Notes: generated by a model from the sequence alone, not told the origin. Numbered from the stretch's first letter, positions 40,518 to 50,483 are shown. The stretch: 64,000 bases of DNA from Hwangdonia lutea (GCF_032814565.1 NZ_CP136521.1:62001-126000); one strand, 5' to 3'. Numbers and translations are program-made.

Positions 40518-41156
40518 ATGTCATTTGTAGGTAAAAAATTTCCAGACTTAAACGTAGACGCCATGAACGAAATGGGCGATACTTTTAAAGTAAACGTATT
40601 AGAAGAAGCAGTAAATAACAAGAAAAAAGTGGTATTGTTTTGGTACCCAAAAGATTTTACGTTTGTGTGTCCAACAGAGTTACACGCCTTTCAAGAAGCT
40701 TTACCAGAATTTGAAAAGCGCAACACCATAGTTATTGGCGCGTCTTGTGATACACCAGAAGTACATTTTGCTTGGTTAAACACAGCCAAAGACGATGGCG
40801 GTATTGAGGGTGTTACCTATCCTATTTTAGCGGATAGCAACAGAAATCTATCGAGCATCTTAGGTATTTTAGATATTACAAACGAAACTTACGACGAAGA
40901 AACCGGAACCGTTCAGGTTGAAGGCGACAACGTTACATACCGTGCTACTTACATCATCGACGAAGATGGTATCGTACAGCACGAAAGCATTAACAACATG
41001 CCTTTAGGCAGAAACGTTGGTGAATACCTTCGTTTGGTTGATGCCTTAACGCACGTTCAAGTAAAAGGCGAGGTTTGTCCAGCAAACTGGGAAGAAGGTA
41101 AAGATGCCATGCAAGCCAACGCTAAAGACACTGCTGCTTATTTAGCAACTCATTAA
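40518..41156 (+). CDS. 2-Cys peroxiredoxin (AhpC/Prx1 class)
   Basis: 212 aa. The peroxidatic Cys51 is in DFTFVCPTELHAF and the resolving Cys187 is in GEVCPANWEEGK, the typical 2-Cys arrangement. It reduces hydrogen peroxide and organic peroxides, probably recharged by the thioredoxin-like protein encoded 82 nt downstream. The C-terminal extension (MQANAKDTAAYLATH) is usual for the class. Confidence 0.94.
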   Translation: MSFVGKKFPDLNVDAMNEMGDTFKVNVLEEAVNNKKKVVLFWYPKDFTFVCPTELHAFQEALPEFEKRNTIVIGASCDTPEVHFAWLNTAKDDGGIEGVTYPILADSNRNLSSILGILDITNETYDEETGTVQVEGDNVTYRATYIIDEDGIVQHESINNMPLGRNVGEYLRLVDALTHVQVKGEVCPANWEEGKDAMQANAKDTAAYLATH

Positions 41157-41238
41157 AAACAAATTCAATATTAAAGTACCAAATTCCAAACAACAAAAAT
41201 TGGAATTTGGTACTAATAATTTAAAAATCAAAAACATT

Positions 41239-41547
41239 ATGGTACAAGAATTAGAACAAGATAATTTAGGAGACATCATTTCAAATAACGATACCGTAAT
41301 TGTACAATATTCTGCCTCTTGGTGCGGCAACTGTAGAATTATGAAACCTAAATTCAAGAAATTGGCTTCTGAGACCGAAAACGCTACATTTGTAATGGCC
41401 GACGCCGAAAAATTTCCAGAATCCAGAAAATTGGCAACCGTTGATAATTTACCAACGTTTGCAACCTTTAAAAACGGTAATTTTGTAAACCAAGTTCAAA
41501 CTAACAAATTTGACGTTTTAAAGGAATTAGTAAACGAAACAGTTTAA
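41239..41547 (+). CDS. Thioredoxin family protein
   Basis: 102 aa from the ATG at 41239 (MVQELEQDNLGDIIS). An upstream ATG at 41200 is in frame but adds 13 residues unlike the family. The redox site is WCGNC (residues 28-32), so the usual WCGPC Pro is Asn. The cis-Pro loop is NLPTFATFKNG. It is probably the reductant for the peroxiredoxin encoded just upstream. Confidence 0.9.
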   Translation: MVQELEQDNLGDIISNNDTVIVQYSASWCGNCRIMKPKFKKLASETENATFVMADAEKFPESRKLATVDNLPTFATFKNGNFVNQVQTNKFDVLKELVNETV

Positions 41548-41655
41548 GGTTTTCGCTTTCGCGGAAATATCAATCTCACTTCAATCATTAAAGATTTCCA
41601 CCCAAGTTTATCTTCACAGATAGCTGAACGGCGGAAACAGAAAACACAATAAAAA

Positions 41656-41913
41656 ATGAAACTACCAATAATAAAACACCTAACAGAATTCATTGAAGAA
41701 AACGATGAAGATTTTGTAATAGAAACTATTGAAACCTTAGAGGCTTTAACAGAAGTATCTTCATTAAAAGATGAAGAATTAGATGTTATTGGTGAGTTAA
41801 TTTCCAACATGTACGGCGCTATCGAAGTCAATAAATTAATAAAAGACGGTACGCCTAAAAAAGAGGCTTTAAATAGTTTTATGAAACGGGTATTAGGGTC
41901 CATCGATACTTAA
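41656..41913 (+). CDS. DUF6952 family protein
   Basis: 85 aa, acidic and helical (IKHLTEFIEENDEDFVIETI, then ELISNMYGAIEVNKLIKDG). This matches the small protein usually found after the peroxiredoxin-thioredoxin pair in Flavobacteriaceae. Function unknown. It is the last gene before a strong terminator at 41937-41975, which supports a three-gene operon. Confidence 0.82.
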   Translation: MKLPIIKHLTEFIEENDEDFVIETIETLEALTEVSSLKDEELDVIGELISNMYGAIEVNKLIKDGTPKKEALNSFMKRVLGSIDT

Positions 41914-41936
41914 ACGATTGCTTTTAAAATAAATAT

Positions 41937-41975
41937 AAAACGCTTTATCTCAATTTATGGATAAAGCGTTTTTTT
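41937..41975 (+). terminator. Terminator of the peroxiredoxin operon
   Basis: AACGCTTTATC and GATAAAGCGTT form an 11-bp stem with a loop of about 9 nt and a run of seven T's. Confidence 0.92.
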
Positions 41976-42055
41976 GTTAAAACAATTTTAAAAATGATAC
42001 CTGTAAAAACATTAAATATCCCTATTTTTAAGTTCTTAATCAATATATAAATAAA

Positions 42056-42562
42056 ATGGCAACAGTAACATTAAAAGGAGACCCAATAAACACATCTGGA
42101 AGTTTACCAGCAATAGGCACAAAAGCACCCGATTTTTTATTAACGGCTACAGATTTATCTACCCATAGTCTCAGTAATTATAAAGGAAGTAAACTGGTTT
42201 TAAACATTTTCCCGAGTATCGATACGGGCACTTGTGCACAATCTGTACGAACCTTCAATCAAGAAGCCAGCGAATTGGAAAACACTAAAGTACTTTGCAT
42301 TTCGCACGATTTACCATTCGCCCACGCACGCTTTTGTGGCGCCGAGGGTTTAAATGATGTCATCAGTTTATCGGATTACAAAGACGGAAGTTTCGGTAAA
42401 GATTACGGCTTAAACTTTATCGATGGCCCTTTAGAAACTTTACATTCACGCTGTGTGGTGGTTTTAGACGAAAATCACATCGTAAAATATACCGAACAAG
42501 TTAGCGAAACCGTTGATGAACCCAATTACAAAGCAGCATTGGAGGCCTTATTAGATGAGTAA
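42056..42562 (+). CDS. tpx: Thiol peroxidase
   Basis: 168 aa, atypical 2-Cys peroxiredoxin. Cys60 (SIDTGTCAQSVR) is peroxidatic and Cys94 (AHARFCGAEGL) is resolving; both have the Tpx spacing. It reduces peroxides in the cytosol or periplasm using thioredoxin. The stop region overlaps the dgkA-like gene by 8 nt, so the two are translationally coupled. Its function overlaps that of the neighbouring peroxiredoxin operon. Confidence 0.94.
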   Translation: MATVTLKGDPINTSGSLPAIGTKAPDFLLTATDLSTHSLSNYKGSKLVLNIFPSIDTGTCAQSVRTFNQEASELENTKVLCISHDLPFAHARFCGAEGLNDVISLSDYKDGSFGKDYGLNFIDGPLETLHSRCVVVLDENHIVKYTEQVSETVDEPNYKAALEALLDE

Positions 42563-42923
42563 AAAAGAGTCCTTTTTAGTCAACCGCTTAAAAAGTGTGG
42601 GTTATGCATTTAAGGGGGCTCTGCTACTTTTAAAAACAGAAGCCAGTATTAAAATTCAGTTTTTTATAGCTGTTTTAATGACTATTGCTGGCTTCTATTT
42701 TAATATTTCTTCAACCGAATGGATTGTACAATGCCTAGCCATCGCGATGGTTATGAGTATTGAAGGCATTAATACCGCCATTGAAGAAATTGCCGATTTT
42801 ATGCATCCAGAGCATCATATAAAAATCGGACTCATCAAAGATATCGCTGCTGGCGCGGTTTTTATTGCCAGCGTTTTTGCAATTATAATTGGGTTTGTAA
42901 TTTACCTTCCCAAGATTTTTTAA
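42555..42923 (+). CDS. dgkA: Diacylglycerol kinase family protein
   Basis: 122 aa with three membrane spans. The family motif lies in SIEGINTAIEEIADF (E-x-x-N-T-A-I-E), with the Glu residues that bind ATP-Mg. The N-terminal amphipathic helix (LKSVGYAFKGALLLLKTEAS) and KIGLIKDIAAGAV also match. It phosphorylates diacylglycerol or undecaprenol at the inner membrane. It overlaps the upstream tpx gene by 8 nt. Confidence 0.92.
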   Translation: MSKKESFLVNRLKSVGYAFKGALLLLKTEASIKIQFFIAVLMTIAGFYFNISSTEWIVQCLAIAMVMSIEGINTAIEEIADFMHPEHHIKIGLIKDIAAGAVFIASVFAIIIGFVIYLPKIF

Positions 42924-42959
42924 TATACGATAACCCTTAGGATAAACGTTAGTAATTTG

Positions 42960-42967
42960 TATTTTTG
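42960..42967 (+). promoter_or_regulatory. Possible -7 box of ftsK
   Basis: TATTTTTG fits TAnnTTTG, 68 nt before the ftsK ATG. The -33 element is weak (TTAG), so this is tentative. Confidence 0.4.
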
Positions 42968-43035
42968 CTCAATCGTTTTTAACGATGCAACCCTGGCTGC
43001 GTTTCAGGAACTCAAATTGATATTAAACACCATTA

Positions 43036-45417
43036 ATGGCGAAGAAAAAAACAAAGTCTAACAAAGCACCAAAACGAAAAATTAAAAAACCTGATTTTAA
43101 GTTATCTAGCCAGCAAAAACTGGTATTGGGTAGCTTTTTGGTTATTTTGGGCATACTGTTGTGCATTGCTTTTATTTCGTTTTTCTTTACGGGTGAAGCC
43201 GACCAAAGTAGCTTGTCAAATTTCACAAATCGAGAGTCAGAAACACAAAACTGGTTAAGCAAAAGTGGCGCTTGGTTAAGCGATTTATTTATACAACGTG
43301 GTTTTGGTGTCGCTTCTTTTATATTTTCTGGATTGCTATTTCTATCCGGGGTTTATGTGCTTATGGATATTGCCAAAGCAAAATTACGCAAGCATTGGTT
43401 TTGGGGCTTATTCATCATGATTTGGGTGGCGATTCTTTTTGGTTTTTTTGGCGATAAAAACGATATTCTTGGAGGCACAGTCGGTTTCGAAATAAATATG
43501 TTTCTACAAGATTATATCGGAAAAATAGGCACTTCACTCCTACTTTTATTCGGCTTAATCACCTATTTAGCCATTCGTTTTAAAGTTACATTCCAAAGTA
43601 TTTCAAAACTTTTCACATCGGCTAAAAAGGATTTAAAGGATGAGTTCTCAAAAGCCAATGACGAATTTTCTATTCCATTGGATAATAATTTATCCAAAGA
43701 AGCCGAAGCTATAAAAACCGCTTTTGACATTCCTTTGGAAAACAAAAAAGCTCCTGTAAAAAAAGAATCCAAACCAGAAGCCCCAACCCCTTTAGAAGTT
43801 AAAGTAACTGAAGAAGAACAAGAAGAAGATTTAGAAATGAAGGTTGAAACCGTGGCCGAAGAACAATCGGAAACCGATAATTTAGCCAATAAATTGGTTG
43901 AGGATTTTGGGCAGTTCGACCCTACTTTAGAGCTGAGCAATTATCAATTTCCGCCACTCGATCTTCTAAAAAAGTACGATACCGAGGGCATTACCATTAA
44001 TCAAGAAGAGCTTGAAGAAAATAAAAACAAAATTGTTGAAACCTTAAACAATTACAAAATTGGTATTGCCAGCATAAAAGCCACTATTGGGCCAACGGTT
44101 ACATTGTACGAAATTGTTCCCGAAGCCGGTGTGCGTATTTCAAAAATCAAGAATTTAGAAGACGATATTGCGTTGTCGCTCTCCGCACTCGGTATTCGTA
44201 TTATTGCCCCCATCCCTGGAAAGGGTACTATTGGTATTGAGGTGCCCAATAAAAATTCAACCATTGTGTCGATGCGCTCGGTTATTGCTTCAAAAAAGTT
44301 CCAAACATCCGAAATGCAACTACCCATCGCTTTGGGTAAAACCATTAGCAACGAAACCTTTGTGGTGGATCTTGCAAAAATGCCGCACTTACTTATGGCT
44401 GGTGCCACCGGACAAGGTAAATCGGTGGGGTTAAATGCGGTTTTAACATCGCTTTTATACAAAAAGCACCCTGCCGAAGTGAAGTTTATTTTGGTAGATC
44501 CTAAAAAAGTGGAACTGACGCTTTTTAATAAAATCGAACGTCATTATTTAGCTAAATTACCAGATAGCGAAGAAGCCATTATAACCGATAACACCAAAGT
44601 AATCAACACATTAAACTCGTTGTGTATCGAAATGGATAACCGCTACGAGTTGCTTAAAAACGCCATGTGCCGAAACATTGCCGAATACAATGCGAAGTTT
44701 AAGGCACGAAAATTAAATCCGAATGAAGGCCACCAGTTTTTGCCATATATTGTTTTGGTGGTTGACGAGTTTGCAGATTTAATAATGACGGCGGGCAAAG
44801 AGGTTGAAACCCCCATTGCACGTTTAGCACAATTGGCACGTGCCATTGGCATTCACTTAATTATTGCCACGCAGCGCCCTTCGGTAAACGTTATTACAGG
44901 TATTATTAAAGCCAATTTCCCAGCACGTATTGCGTTTAGGGTAACCAGTAAAATAGATTCGCGAACCATTTTAGATGGCTCTGGTGCCGATCAACTTATT
45001 GGTCGAGGCGATATGCTTTTCACACAGGGCAACGATGTTATTCGTGTACAATGTGCCTTTGTTGACACGCCGGAAGTGGAACGCATTACCGATTATATTG
45101 GCTCTCAGAAAGCCTACCCCGAAGCCTATCTTTTACCCGAATATGTTGGCGAAGAAAGTGGCACAAGTCTTGATATAGATATATCAGATCGTGATAAGCT
45201 GTTTAAAGATGCGGCTATAGTTATTGTTACGGCGCAACAAGGTTCAGCATCGTTATTGCAACGAAAATTAAAATTAGGATACAATAGAGCGGGCAGAATA
45301 ATTGATCAGTTGGAAGCCGCCGGTATTGTTGGCCCATTTGAAGGCAGCAAAGCCAGACAGGTTTTAATCCCTGATTTATTGGCGCTCGACCAGCATTTAG
45401 AAAACGAAAGCCCATAA
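43036..45417 (+). CDS. ftsK: DNA translocase FtsK
   Basis: 793 aa. The N-terminal ~180 residues have four membrane spans. An acidic, low-complexity linker (about 220-290) is followed by the alpha/beta motor (Walker A GATGQGKSVGLN, VDPKKVELTLF, Walker B VLVVDEFADLIM) and the C-terminal gamma winged helix (GSASLLQRKLKLGYNRAGRI, ending ARQVLIPDL) that reads polarity sequences. It pumps chromosomal DNA through the septum and activates dimer resolution. It begins a run with the LolA and LptF/G genes. Confidence 0.95.
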   Translation: MAKKKTKSNKAPKRKIKKPDFKLSSQQKLVLGSFLVILGILLCIAFISFFFTGEADQSSLSNFTNRESETQNWLSKSGAWLSDLFIQRGFGVASFIFSGLLFLSGVYVLMDIAKAKLRKHWFWGLFIMIWVAILFGFFGDKNDILGGTVGFEINMFLQDYIGKIGTSLLLLFGLITYLAIRFKVTFQSISKLFTSAKKDLKDEFSKANDEFSIPLDNNLSKEAEAIKTAFDIPLENKKAPVKKESKPEAPTPLEVKVTEEEQEEDLEMKVETVAEEQSETDNLANKLVEDFGQFDPTLELSNYQFPPLDLLKKYDTEGITINQEELEENKNKIVETLNNYKIGIASIKATIGPTVTLYEIVPEAGVRISKIKNLEDDIALSLSALGIRIIAPIPGKGTIGIEVPNKNSTIVSMRSVIASKKFQTSEMQLPIALGKTISNETFVVDLAKMPHLLMAGATGQGKSVGLNAVLTSLLYKKHPAEVKFILVDPKKVELTLFNKIERHYLAKLPDSEEAIITDNTKVINTLNSLCIEMDNRYELLKNAMCRNIAEYNAKFKARKLNPNEGHQFLPYIVLVVDEFADLIMTAGKEVETPIARLAQLARAIGIHLIIATQRPSVNVITGIIKANFPARIAFRVTSKIDSRTILDGSGADQLIGRGDMLFTQGNDVIRVQCAFVDTPEVERITDYIGSQKAYPEAYLLPEYVGEESGTSLDIDISDRDKLFKDAAIVIVTAQQGSASLLQRKLKLGYNRAGRIIDQLEAAGIVGPFEGSKARQVLIPDLLALDQHLENESP

Positions 45418-45496
45418 TGGGCATTTAATTACAATAAAACACCAATCTGATTTACTGAATGATTGGTTAAATAGATGTTCAAAAAAATCAAAACAA

Positions 45497-46132
45497 ATGA
45501 AAAGAATTTTTAGCATATTATTAATCACACTTTCAATAAGTGCCTTCTCCCAAAACAAAGGTAAAGCCTTATTACAGGAGGTTTCAGCTAAAGTAAAAAG
45601 CTACGATAATATTTCAATAGATTTCAAATATATCCTTGAAAACACGTCAGAGAACATCAAACAAGAAACCCGTGGCGATGTGGTGATGCAAGGTGAAAAA
45701 TACCGATTGAACATTTTAGGAATCACCCGCCTTTTCGACGGAAAAACAACGTACAGCATTAGTCCGGAAGATGAAGAAGTGACTATTTCATCTGATAATA
45801 CCGACGACGAAGACAACATCACACCCAGTAAAATGCTCTCGTTTTACGAAGATGGGTATACTTACAAAATGGATATTGAGCAAAATATTAAAGGCCGAAA
45901 AGTACAGTATGTTAAGTTAACACCAATTGATTCAAACTCTGAAATAAAACACATTCTTTTGGGTGTCGATAAGCAAACCAAGCATATTTATAATTTGATC
46001 CAAATCGGTAAAAACGGGACTAAAACAACACTTACTGTTAATTCTTTTAAAACAAACGAACCTTTATCAAAAAGCTTATTTACCTTTGATGCCAATAAAT
46101 ACAAAGATTATTACATCAATAAATTAGATTAG
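45497..46132 (+). CDS. lolA: LolA-like outer membrane lipoprotein carrier
   Basis: 211 aa with a signal peptide (MKRIFSILLITLSISAFSQ). The LolA-type domain (SIDFKYILENTSENIKQETR, GDVVMQGEKYRL) is predicted to be a half-barrel that ferries lipoproteins across the periplasm. It is located directly upstream of an LptF/G-type permease, so the two envelope-transport genes may be co-transcribed. The family is divergent in Bacteroidota, so the name is by family only. Confidence 0.88.
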   Translation: MKRIFSILLITLSISAFSQNKGKALLQEVSAKVKSYDNISIDFKYILENTSENIKQETRGDVVMQGEKYRLNILGITRLFDGKTTYSISPEDEEVTISSDNTDDEDNITPSKMLSFYEDGYTYKMDIEQNIKGRKVQYVKLTPIDSNSEIKHILLGVDKQTKHIYNLIQIGKNGTKTTLTVNSFKTNEPLSKSLFTFDANKYKDYYINKLD

Positions 46133-46141
46133 GTAACTTTT

Positions 46142-48127
46142 GTGAAAATTCTTGACCGTTACATACTAACCACATATCTTAAAACTTTTCTCAGCGTATT
46201 TGTAATTTTATTGCTGATTTTTGTTTTACAAACCATTTGGCTCTATATAAAAGAACTTGCCGGCAAAGATTTGGACATGATTGTAGTGTTTAAGTTTCTG
46301 GCGTATTTTATGCCCAAGCTTATTCCGCTAGTCATCCCACTTACCATACTTTTATCGTCCATTATGGTATTTGGTAGTTTTGCCGAAAATTATGAGTTTG
46401 CCGCCATGAAATCGACCGGGATTTCCCTGCAACGCGCCATGTCGGGACTCAGCATTTTTATTGTGGCTTTAGGCTTTACAACCTTTATGTTTTCCAATAA
46501 TGTGATTCCTTGGGCAGAATACAACTCACTCAATCTGCGTAAAAACATTGCCAAACTTAAGCCCGCAATGCTTTTAGCCGCAGGACAATTTAACGAGGTT
46601 GGAGATTACAATATAAAATTTGCGAGCAAAAGTGGTGATAAAGGACAATACCTTAACGATGTTGTTATTCATATAAAAGGTGCCGATAAACGCACCAATG
46701 CACAAATGATAAAATCAATTTCGGGAGAGTTAATAGGTAAAGAAACCTCGAATGTTTTAAAGCTGATTTTAACCGACGGCAATTACTATAACGACATTTA
46801 TCGAAAAAATCCGAAAGAAAGAAAAAAACAACCTTTTGCTAAAAGCACCTTTGAAAAATACACCATTAATATTGATTTATCGCAAATAAATGACAATGTT
46901 GATATTGATGATAAATCGTATTCAGACAAATACAACATGCTTAATTTAAGCGAATTAAACTACACTATTGATTCGCTGACAGAGAAACGAAACAAAACAC
47001 ACGAAACACTTTCTAAAAGCCTGTACCAGCGCACAAACATTACCCGATTAAAAAACACAAGTACCACCAATAAATCTAAAGTAAAACAAAAAAACGATTC
47101 TGTTTATAGCGGGGAAATATTGGATTTATTTGAAACAAAAAACAAATCACAACTTCTCGATTTAGCTTTAAGGAACACGAACAGTACCAAACAGATTATT
47201 GAATCGAAGCAGGTTGAACAAAAACTAGCAAAAAGTAATTACAACAAGCATATTGTCTCCTTTCACGAAAAACTGGCGCTTGGGTTTGCCTGCATTATCT
47301 TGTTTTTTGTTGGTGCGCCACTTGGTGCTTTAATTCGCAAAGGTGGTATTGGCTTGCCTATGGTTATTGCCATCGTCCTATTTTTAACCTATCATTTTAT
47401 AGGAATTTTTGCAACAAATAGTGCAAAAAGCGGTGATTTTAACCCAATACTAGCCAGTTGGTTTTCCACACTCGTTATGTTTCCGTTGGGTCTGTTTTTA
47501 ACCAAAAGAGCGACCGAAGATAAAGGCTTGTTTGAAATGGACAATATTATTGAGCCATTGAAAAAAGTGTTCAAAATCAAACCCAAAGGCAGTATTAACT
47601 ACAAGTTTCTTTCTAAATATTCAAACGAAGAATTAATTAACGTGGTGAAGCATTACGAAACCCTTGGGCATAGTGAAAACACACGTTACGAAGCCATTAA
47701 AACCCTAAATGCAAGACATGTTGATGTTGATGAATTAAGAAAACAAGGCGTATCAATCCATAAAACTTTTGACGCCTCAAAAACCATGTTCAACAATTAC
47801 AAAGCGCACTCAAAATTCGCTATCATTTTATACAGTATTGGCGTTATTTTATTGGTATTGTTCTTTGTTTTTAAAAACAATAAAATGCCCTCTTTACAGT
47901 CGGCATCTATTCAACTTAGTGCAGTTGCTTTGTTTCTGTTCATCATTTATTATTCAAAATCCATTCTCAATTTAAACCGTTTTTATTACCTTATCAATAA
48001 AAAAGTAAAGATGCCTCATATTATCCTTTTAATAATTGGCGTGCCTTTATATATGCTGGTTTATCCTTTTTTAAATGTAAAAATTAACGAGGACTTAAAA
48101 CAAAATTGTTTAGATAGTCTAAAATAA
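46142..48127 (+). CDS. LptF/LptG family permease
   Basis: 661 aa. It begins MKILDRYILTTYLKTFLSVF, typical of the family, and has N-terminal spans (FVILLLIFVLQTIWLYI), a large periplasmic part (about 140-370), two or three further spans (LALGFACIILFFVGAPLGAL), and an extra C-terminal block with about three spans (about 545-655). It is longer than proteobacterial LptF/G, as usual for Bacteroidota. It should export LPS with the LptB ATPase. The start is a GTG at 46142, 9 nt after the lolA stop. Confidence 0.88.
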   Translation: MKILDRYILTTYLKTFLSVFVILLLIFVLQTIWLYIKELAGKDLDMIVVFKFLAYFMPKLIPLVIPLTILLSSIMVFGSFAENYEFAAMKSTGISLQRAMSGLSIFIVALGFTTFMFSNNVIPWAEYNSLNLRKNIAKLKPAMLLAAGQFNEVGDYNIKFASKSGDKGQYLNDVVIHIKGADKRTNAQMIKSISGELIGKETSNVLKLILTDGNYYNDIYRKNPKERKKQPFAKSTFEKYTINIDLSQINDNVDIDDKSYSDKYNMLNLSELNYTIDSLTEKRNKTHETLSKSLYQRTNITRLKNTSTTNKSKVKQKNDSVYSGEILDLFETKNKSQLLDLALRNTNSTKQIIESKQVEQKLAKSNYNKHIVSFHEKLALGFACIILFFVGAPLGALIRKGGIGLPMVIAIVLFLTYHFIGIFATNSAKSGDFNPILASWFSTLVMFPLGLFLTKRATEDKGLFEMDNIIEPLKKVFKIKPKGSINYKFLSKYSNEELINVVKHYETLGHSENTRYEAIKTLNARHVDVDELRKQGVSIHKTFDASKTMFNNYKAHSKFAIILYSIGVILLVLFFVFKNNKMPSLQSASIQLSAVALFLFIIYYSKSILNLNRFYYLINKKVKMPHIILLIIGVPLYMLVYPFLNVKINEDLKQNCLDSLK

Positions 48128-48131
48128 GCAA

Positions 48132-48139
48132 TATCTTTG
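48132..48139 (+). promoter_or_regulatory. -7 box just upstream of ribB
   Basis: TATCTTTG matches TAnnTTTG. It is 4 nt before the ATG at 48144. A TSS about 7 nt downstream would exclude that ATG and favour the next one at 48159. Confidence 0.5.
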
Positions 48140-48158
48140 CACCATGATTTTAGAACCT

Positions 48159-49304
48159 ATGACCACAAATAAAACTTCGGAATTTAAACTGAACACCATA
48201 CACGAAGCTATAGACGATATAAGAAACGGCAAAGTTATTATTGTTGTTGATGACGAAAACCGTGAAAACGAAGGCGATTTTGTGGCCGCCGCCGATAAGG
48301 TTACGCCACAAATGATAAACTTTATGGCAACTCACGGCAGAGGGCTTATTTGTACACCACTTACCGAAAACAGATGCAAGGAGTTGGAGCTTAACATGAT
48401 GGTGCGGAATAACACAGACCCGATGGAAACGGCCTTTACAGTATCCGTAGATTTAAGAGGCAACGGTGTAACCACAGGGATTTCAGCAAGTGATAGAGCC
48501 AAAACGGTTAAAGCTTTAATAGACCCAAGCACAAAACCTTTTGAGTTGGGCAGACCTGGGCACATTTTCCCTTTAGTAGCCAAGGAAGGTGGCGTATTAC
48601 GACGTACGGGACACACCGAGGCAGCCATAGACTTTGCGCGTTTAGCTGGTTTAAAACCCGCTGGCGTTATTGTTGAAATAATGAATGAAGATGGTACCAT
48701 GGCACGCTTGCCAGAACTCATGGAGGTAGCCAAAAGGCTGGATTTAAAAATTGTATCGATTGAGGATTTAGTGGCATACAGAATGCAACATGATTCTTTA
48801 ATAGAGAAAAAAGAAGATTTTCAAATAGAAACGCGGTTTGGAAGTTTTCGATTAAGAGCCTACCAGCAAACCACAAATAATCAAGTGCATATCGCTCTAA
48901 CAAAAGGACAATGGAAAGATAACGAGCCTGTGCTTACCAGAATTAATTCCACCTTAATTAATAACGATATTCTCGGTACGCTAACCAACAATGTTGATAA
49001 GCAATTAGACAATATGTTTAAGCTGATAAACAAAAATGGCAAAGGCGCCATTCTGTTTATAAACCAAGAGTCGCAGTCTATGAATATTTTAAAGCGTTTG
49101 TCTTTTTTAAAGGAAAACCAAAAACCAAATAAAATTTCAAAAGCACCAAAAATTAATATGGATAACCGCGATTTTGGTATTGGTGCTCAAATTCTGCATG
49201 ACCTAAACATCCATAAATTAAACTTGATGTCCAACACCGAACAAACCAAACGTGTAGGTTTAATTGGTTATGGCTTAGAGATTGTAGATTACGTTAAATA
49301 CTAA
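48159..49304 (+). CDS. ribB: 3,4-dihydroxy-2-butanone-4-phosphate synthase with degenerate GCHII half
   Basis: 381 aa. The RibB half is complete: VVDDENRENEGDFVAAADKV, THGRGLICTPLTENRCKEL, TEAAIDFARLAGLKPAGVI, and EDGTMARLPEL. It makes the four-carbon unit of riboflavin. The C-terminal part (about 205-381) has the size and order of GTP cyclohydrolase II, but the Zn-binding Cys cluster (normally SECLTGD...CDCG) is replaced by TRINSTLINNDILGT without Cys, so this half should be inactive. A separate ribA is expected elsewhere. The ATG at 48144 is possible; 48159 is favoured by the -7 box at 48132. Confidence 0.88.
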   Translation: MTTNKTSEFKLNTIHEAIDDIRNGKVIIVVDDENRENEGDFVAAADKVTPQMINFMATHGRGLICTPLTENRCKELELNMMVRNNTDPMETAFTVSVDLRGNGVTTGISASDRAKTVKALIDPSTKPFELGRPGHIFPLVAKEGGVLRRTGHTEAAIDFARLAGLKPAGVIVEIMNEDGTMARLPELMEVAKRLDLKIVSIEDLVAYRMQHDSLIEKKEDFQIETRFGSFRLRAYQQTTNNQVHIALTKGQWKDNEPVLTRINSTLINNDILGTLTNNVDKQLDNMFKLINKNGKGAILFINQESQSMNILKRLSFLKENQKPNKISKAPKINMDNRDFGIGAQILHDLNIHKLNLMSNTEQTKRVGLIGYGLEIVDYVKY

Positions 49305-49367
49305 AAAGAAAGCCAATACCGTTAAGTTTTAAACTTCCTTTTCCTCAATTAATAGCTGCCTTAAAAA

Positions 49368-50483
49368 CTATTTTACCACTATTTTTTTAGATGCACTATT
49401 ATTTTTATTAAACACTTTTAATATATAAAGTCCAGACTTTAAACCTTCAATATTTAATGCTTTAGAGCTGTTTGAGGTCTGTAATATTTTTTCACCTAAA
49501 ACATTGTATAATTCCATTTTATCAACAGTTGTATTAGACGCTATATTTATAACATCTGAAGCTGGATTAGGGTATATTTTAAAGCTATCTTGTTCAAAAG
49601 AATTCGTGCTTAATGGTGCCGCAACCGAATAATCCATTTCTTCTTTATAATAGGGTTCCCACGCGTTGGACACCCAACTGTACCAAATATATTCAGTTTT
49701 ATTGTCGTTACCATCATAGACACTTAATTCCCTATCAGAGTTTACATAAACTGCCCCATTCCAAGTTTGTTGTATATACTCTATTTCTAGTGACCCTGAA
49801 TATGTGGTTGAATATCTTTCATATAAATCCCAACCGCTTCCATTGTAAGTTTCAACAATAAGTTCTGTACGCAAACCACCAACATAAGTCGCCGTATCAC
49901 GTTCATCCAAATCCCACATATTGGTTGTCGTATTCCAAACACTATTAATTATTTGTGTTGGCAATCCAGATGTATAGGTAACATCGAGCTTATCTTCATT
50001 TACCCAAGCAGATGTATCCCAATATTGATAGGTAAATTTAATAATATTCGATCCCGAATACTCATACAAAACCCTATACGCATTTTCATAGAGTTGGGTA
50101 ATGGCATTGTATGATTGATCTAATTCTTCAATTAAATTATTTGAACCGTCATAGGTAAAAGTAGTTTGACCTGTAGTTTCCCATTGCAGTGAAACGCTAT
50201 TCCATATTTGCCCTACATCTAAAATTATATCATTATTAGTATTATAGGTTTTAATATCTTGATAGGCTAACATCATCCCGGGCATGCTAAATCCCTGTAA
50301 AAGTGTTTCTTTAGTACCACCATTGGCATAGGTAAACTGCTCGGTTAGGTTATGCGTCCATTCTGATGCAAATGCATCCCATGCATAAATTCGTTTTTCA
50401 TCAACTTTATAAGTTTGCGAAAAACTAGTAAAACATATAAAAAAAGAAAAAATAAATGTTGAAAAGTGTAAAAGTCGTTTCAT
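49368..50483 (-). CDS. T9SS type A sorting domain protein, secreted
   Basis: 371 aa from the ATG at 50483, which gives a good signal peptide (MKRLLHFSTFIFSFFICFTS). The frame is open upstream to 50576, but that extension is hydrophobic and non-signal-like. The middle is made of imperfect repeats with Tyr/Trp-rich strands (TYDGSNNLIEE, TYVGGLRTELI, TYSGSLEIEYI) spaced about 30-35 aa apart. The last ~75 residues are a type IX secretion sorting domain (FKIYPNPASDVINI to KIVVK). It is a secreted or surface protein of unknown ligand. Confidence 0.88.
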   Translation of the reverse strand: MKRLLHFSTFIFSFFICFTSFSQTYKVDEKRIYAWDAFASEWTHNLTEQFTYANGGTKETLLQGFSMPGMMLAYQDIKTYNTNNDIILDVGQIWNSVSLQWETTGQTTFTYDGSNNLIEELDQSYNAITQLYENAYRVLYEYSGSNIIKFTYQYWDTSAWVNEDKLDVTYTSGLPTQIINSVWNTTTNMWDLDERDTATYVGGLRTELIVETYNGSGWDLYERYSTTYSGSLEIEYIQQTWNGAVYVNSDRELSVYDGNDNKTEYIWYSWVSNAWEPYYKEEMDYSVAAPLSTNSFEQDSFKIYPNPASDVINIASNTTVDKMELYNVLGEKILQTSNSSKALNIEGLKSGLYILKVFNKNNSASKKIVVK

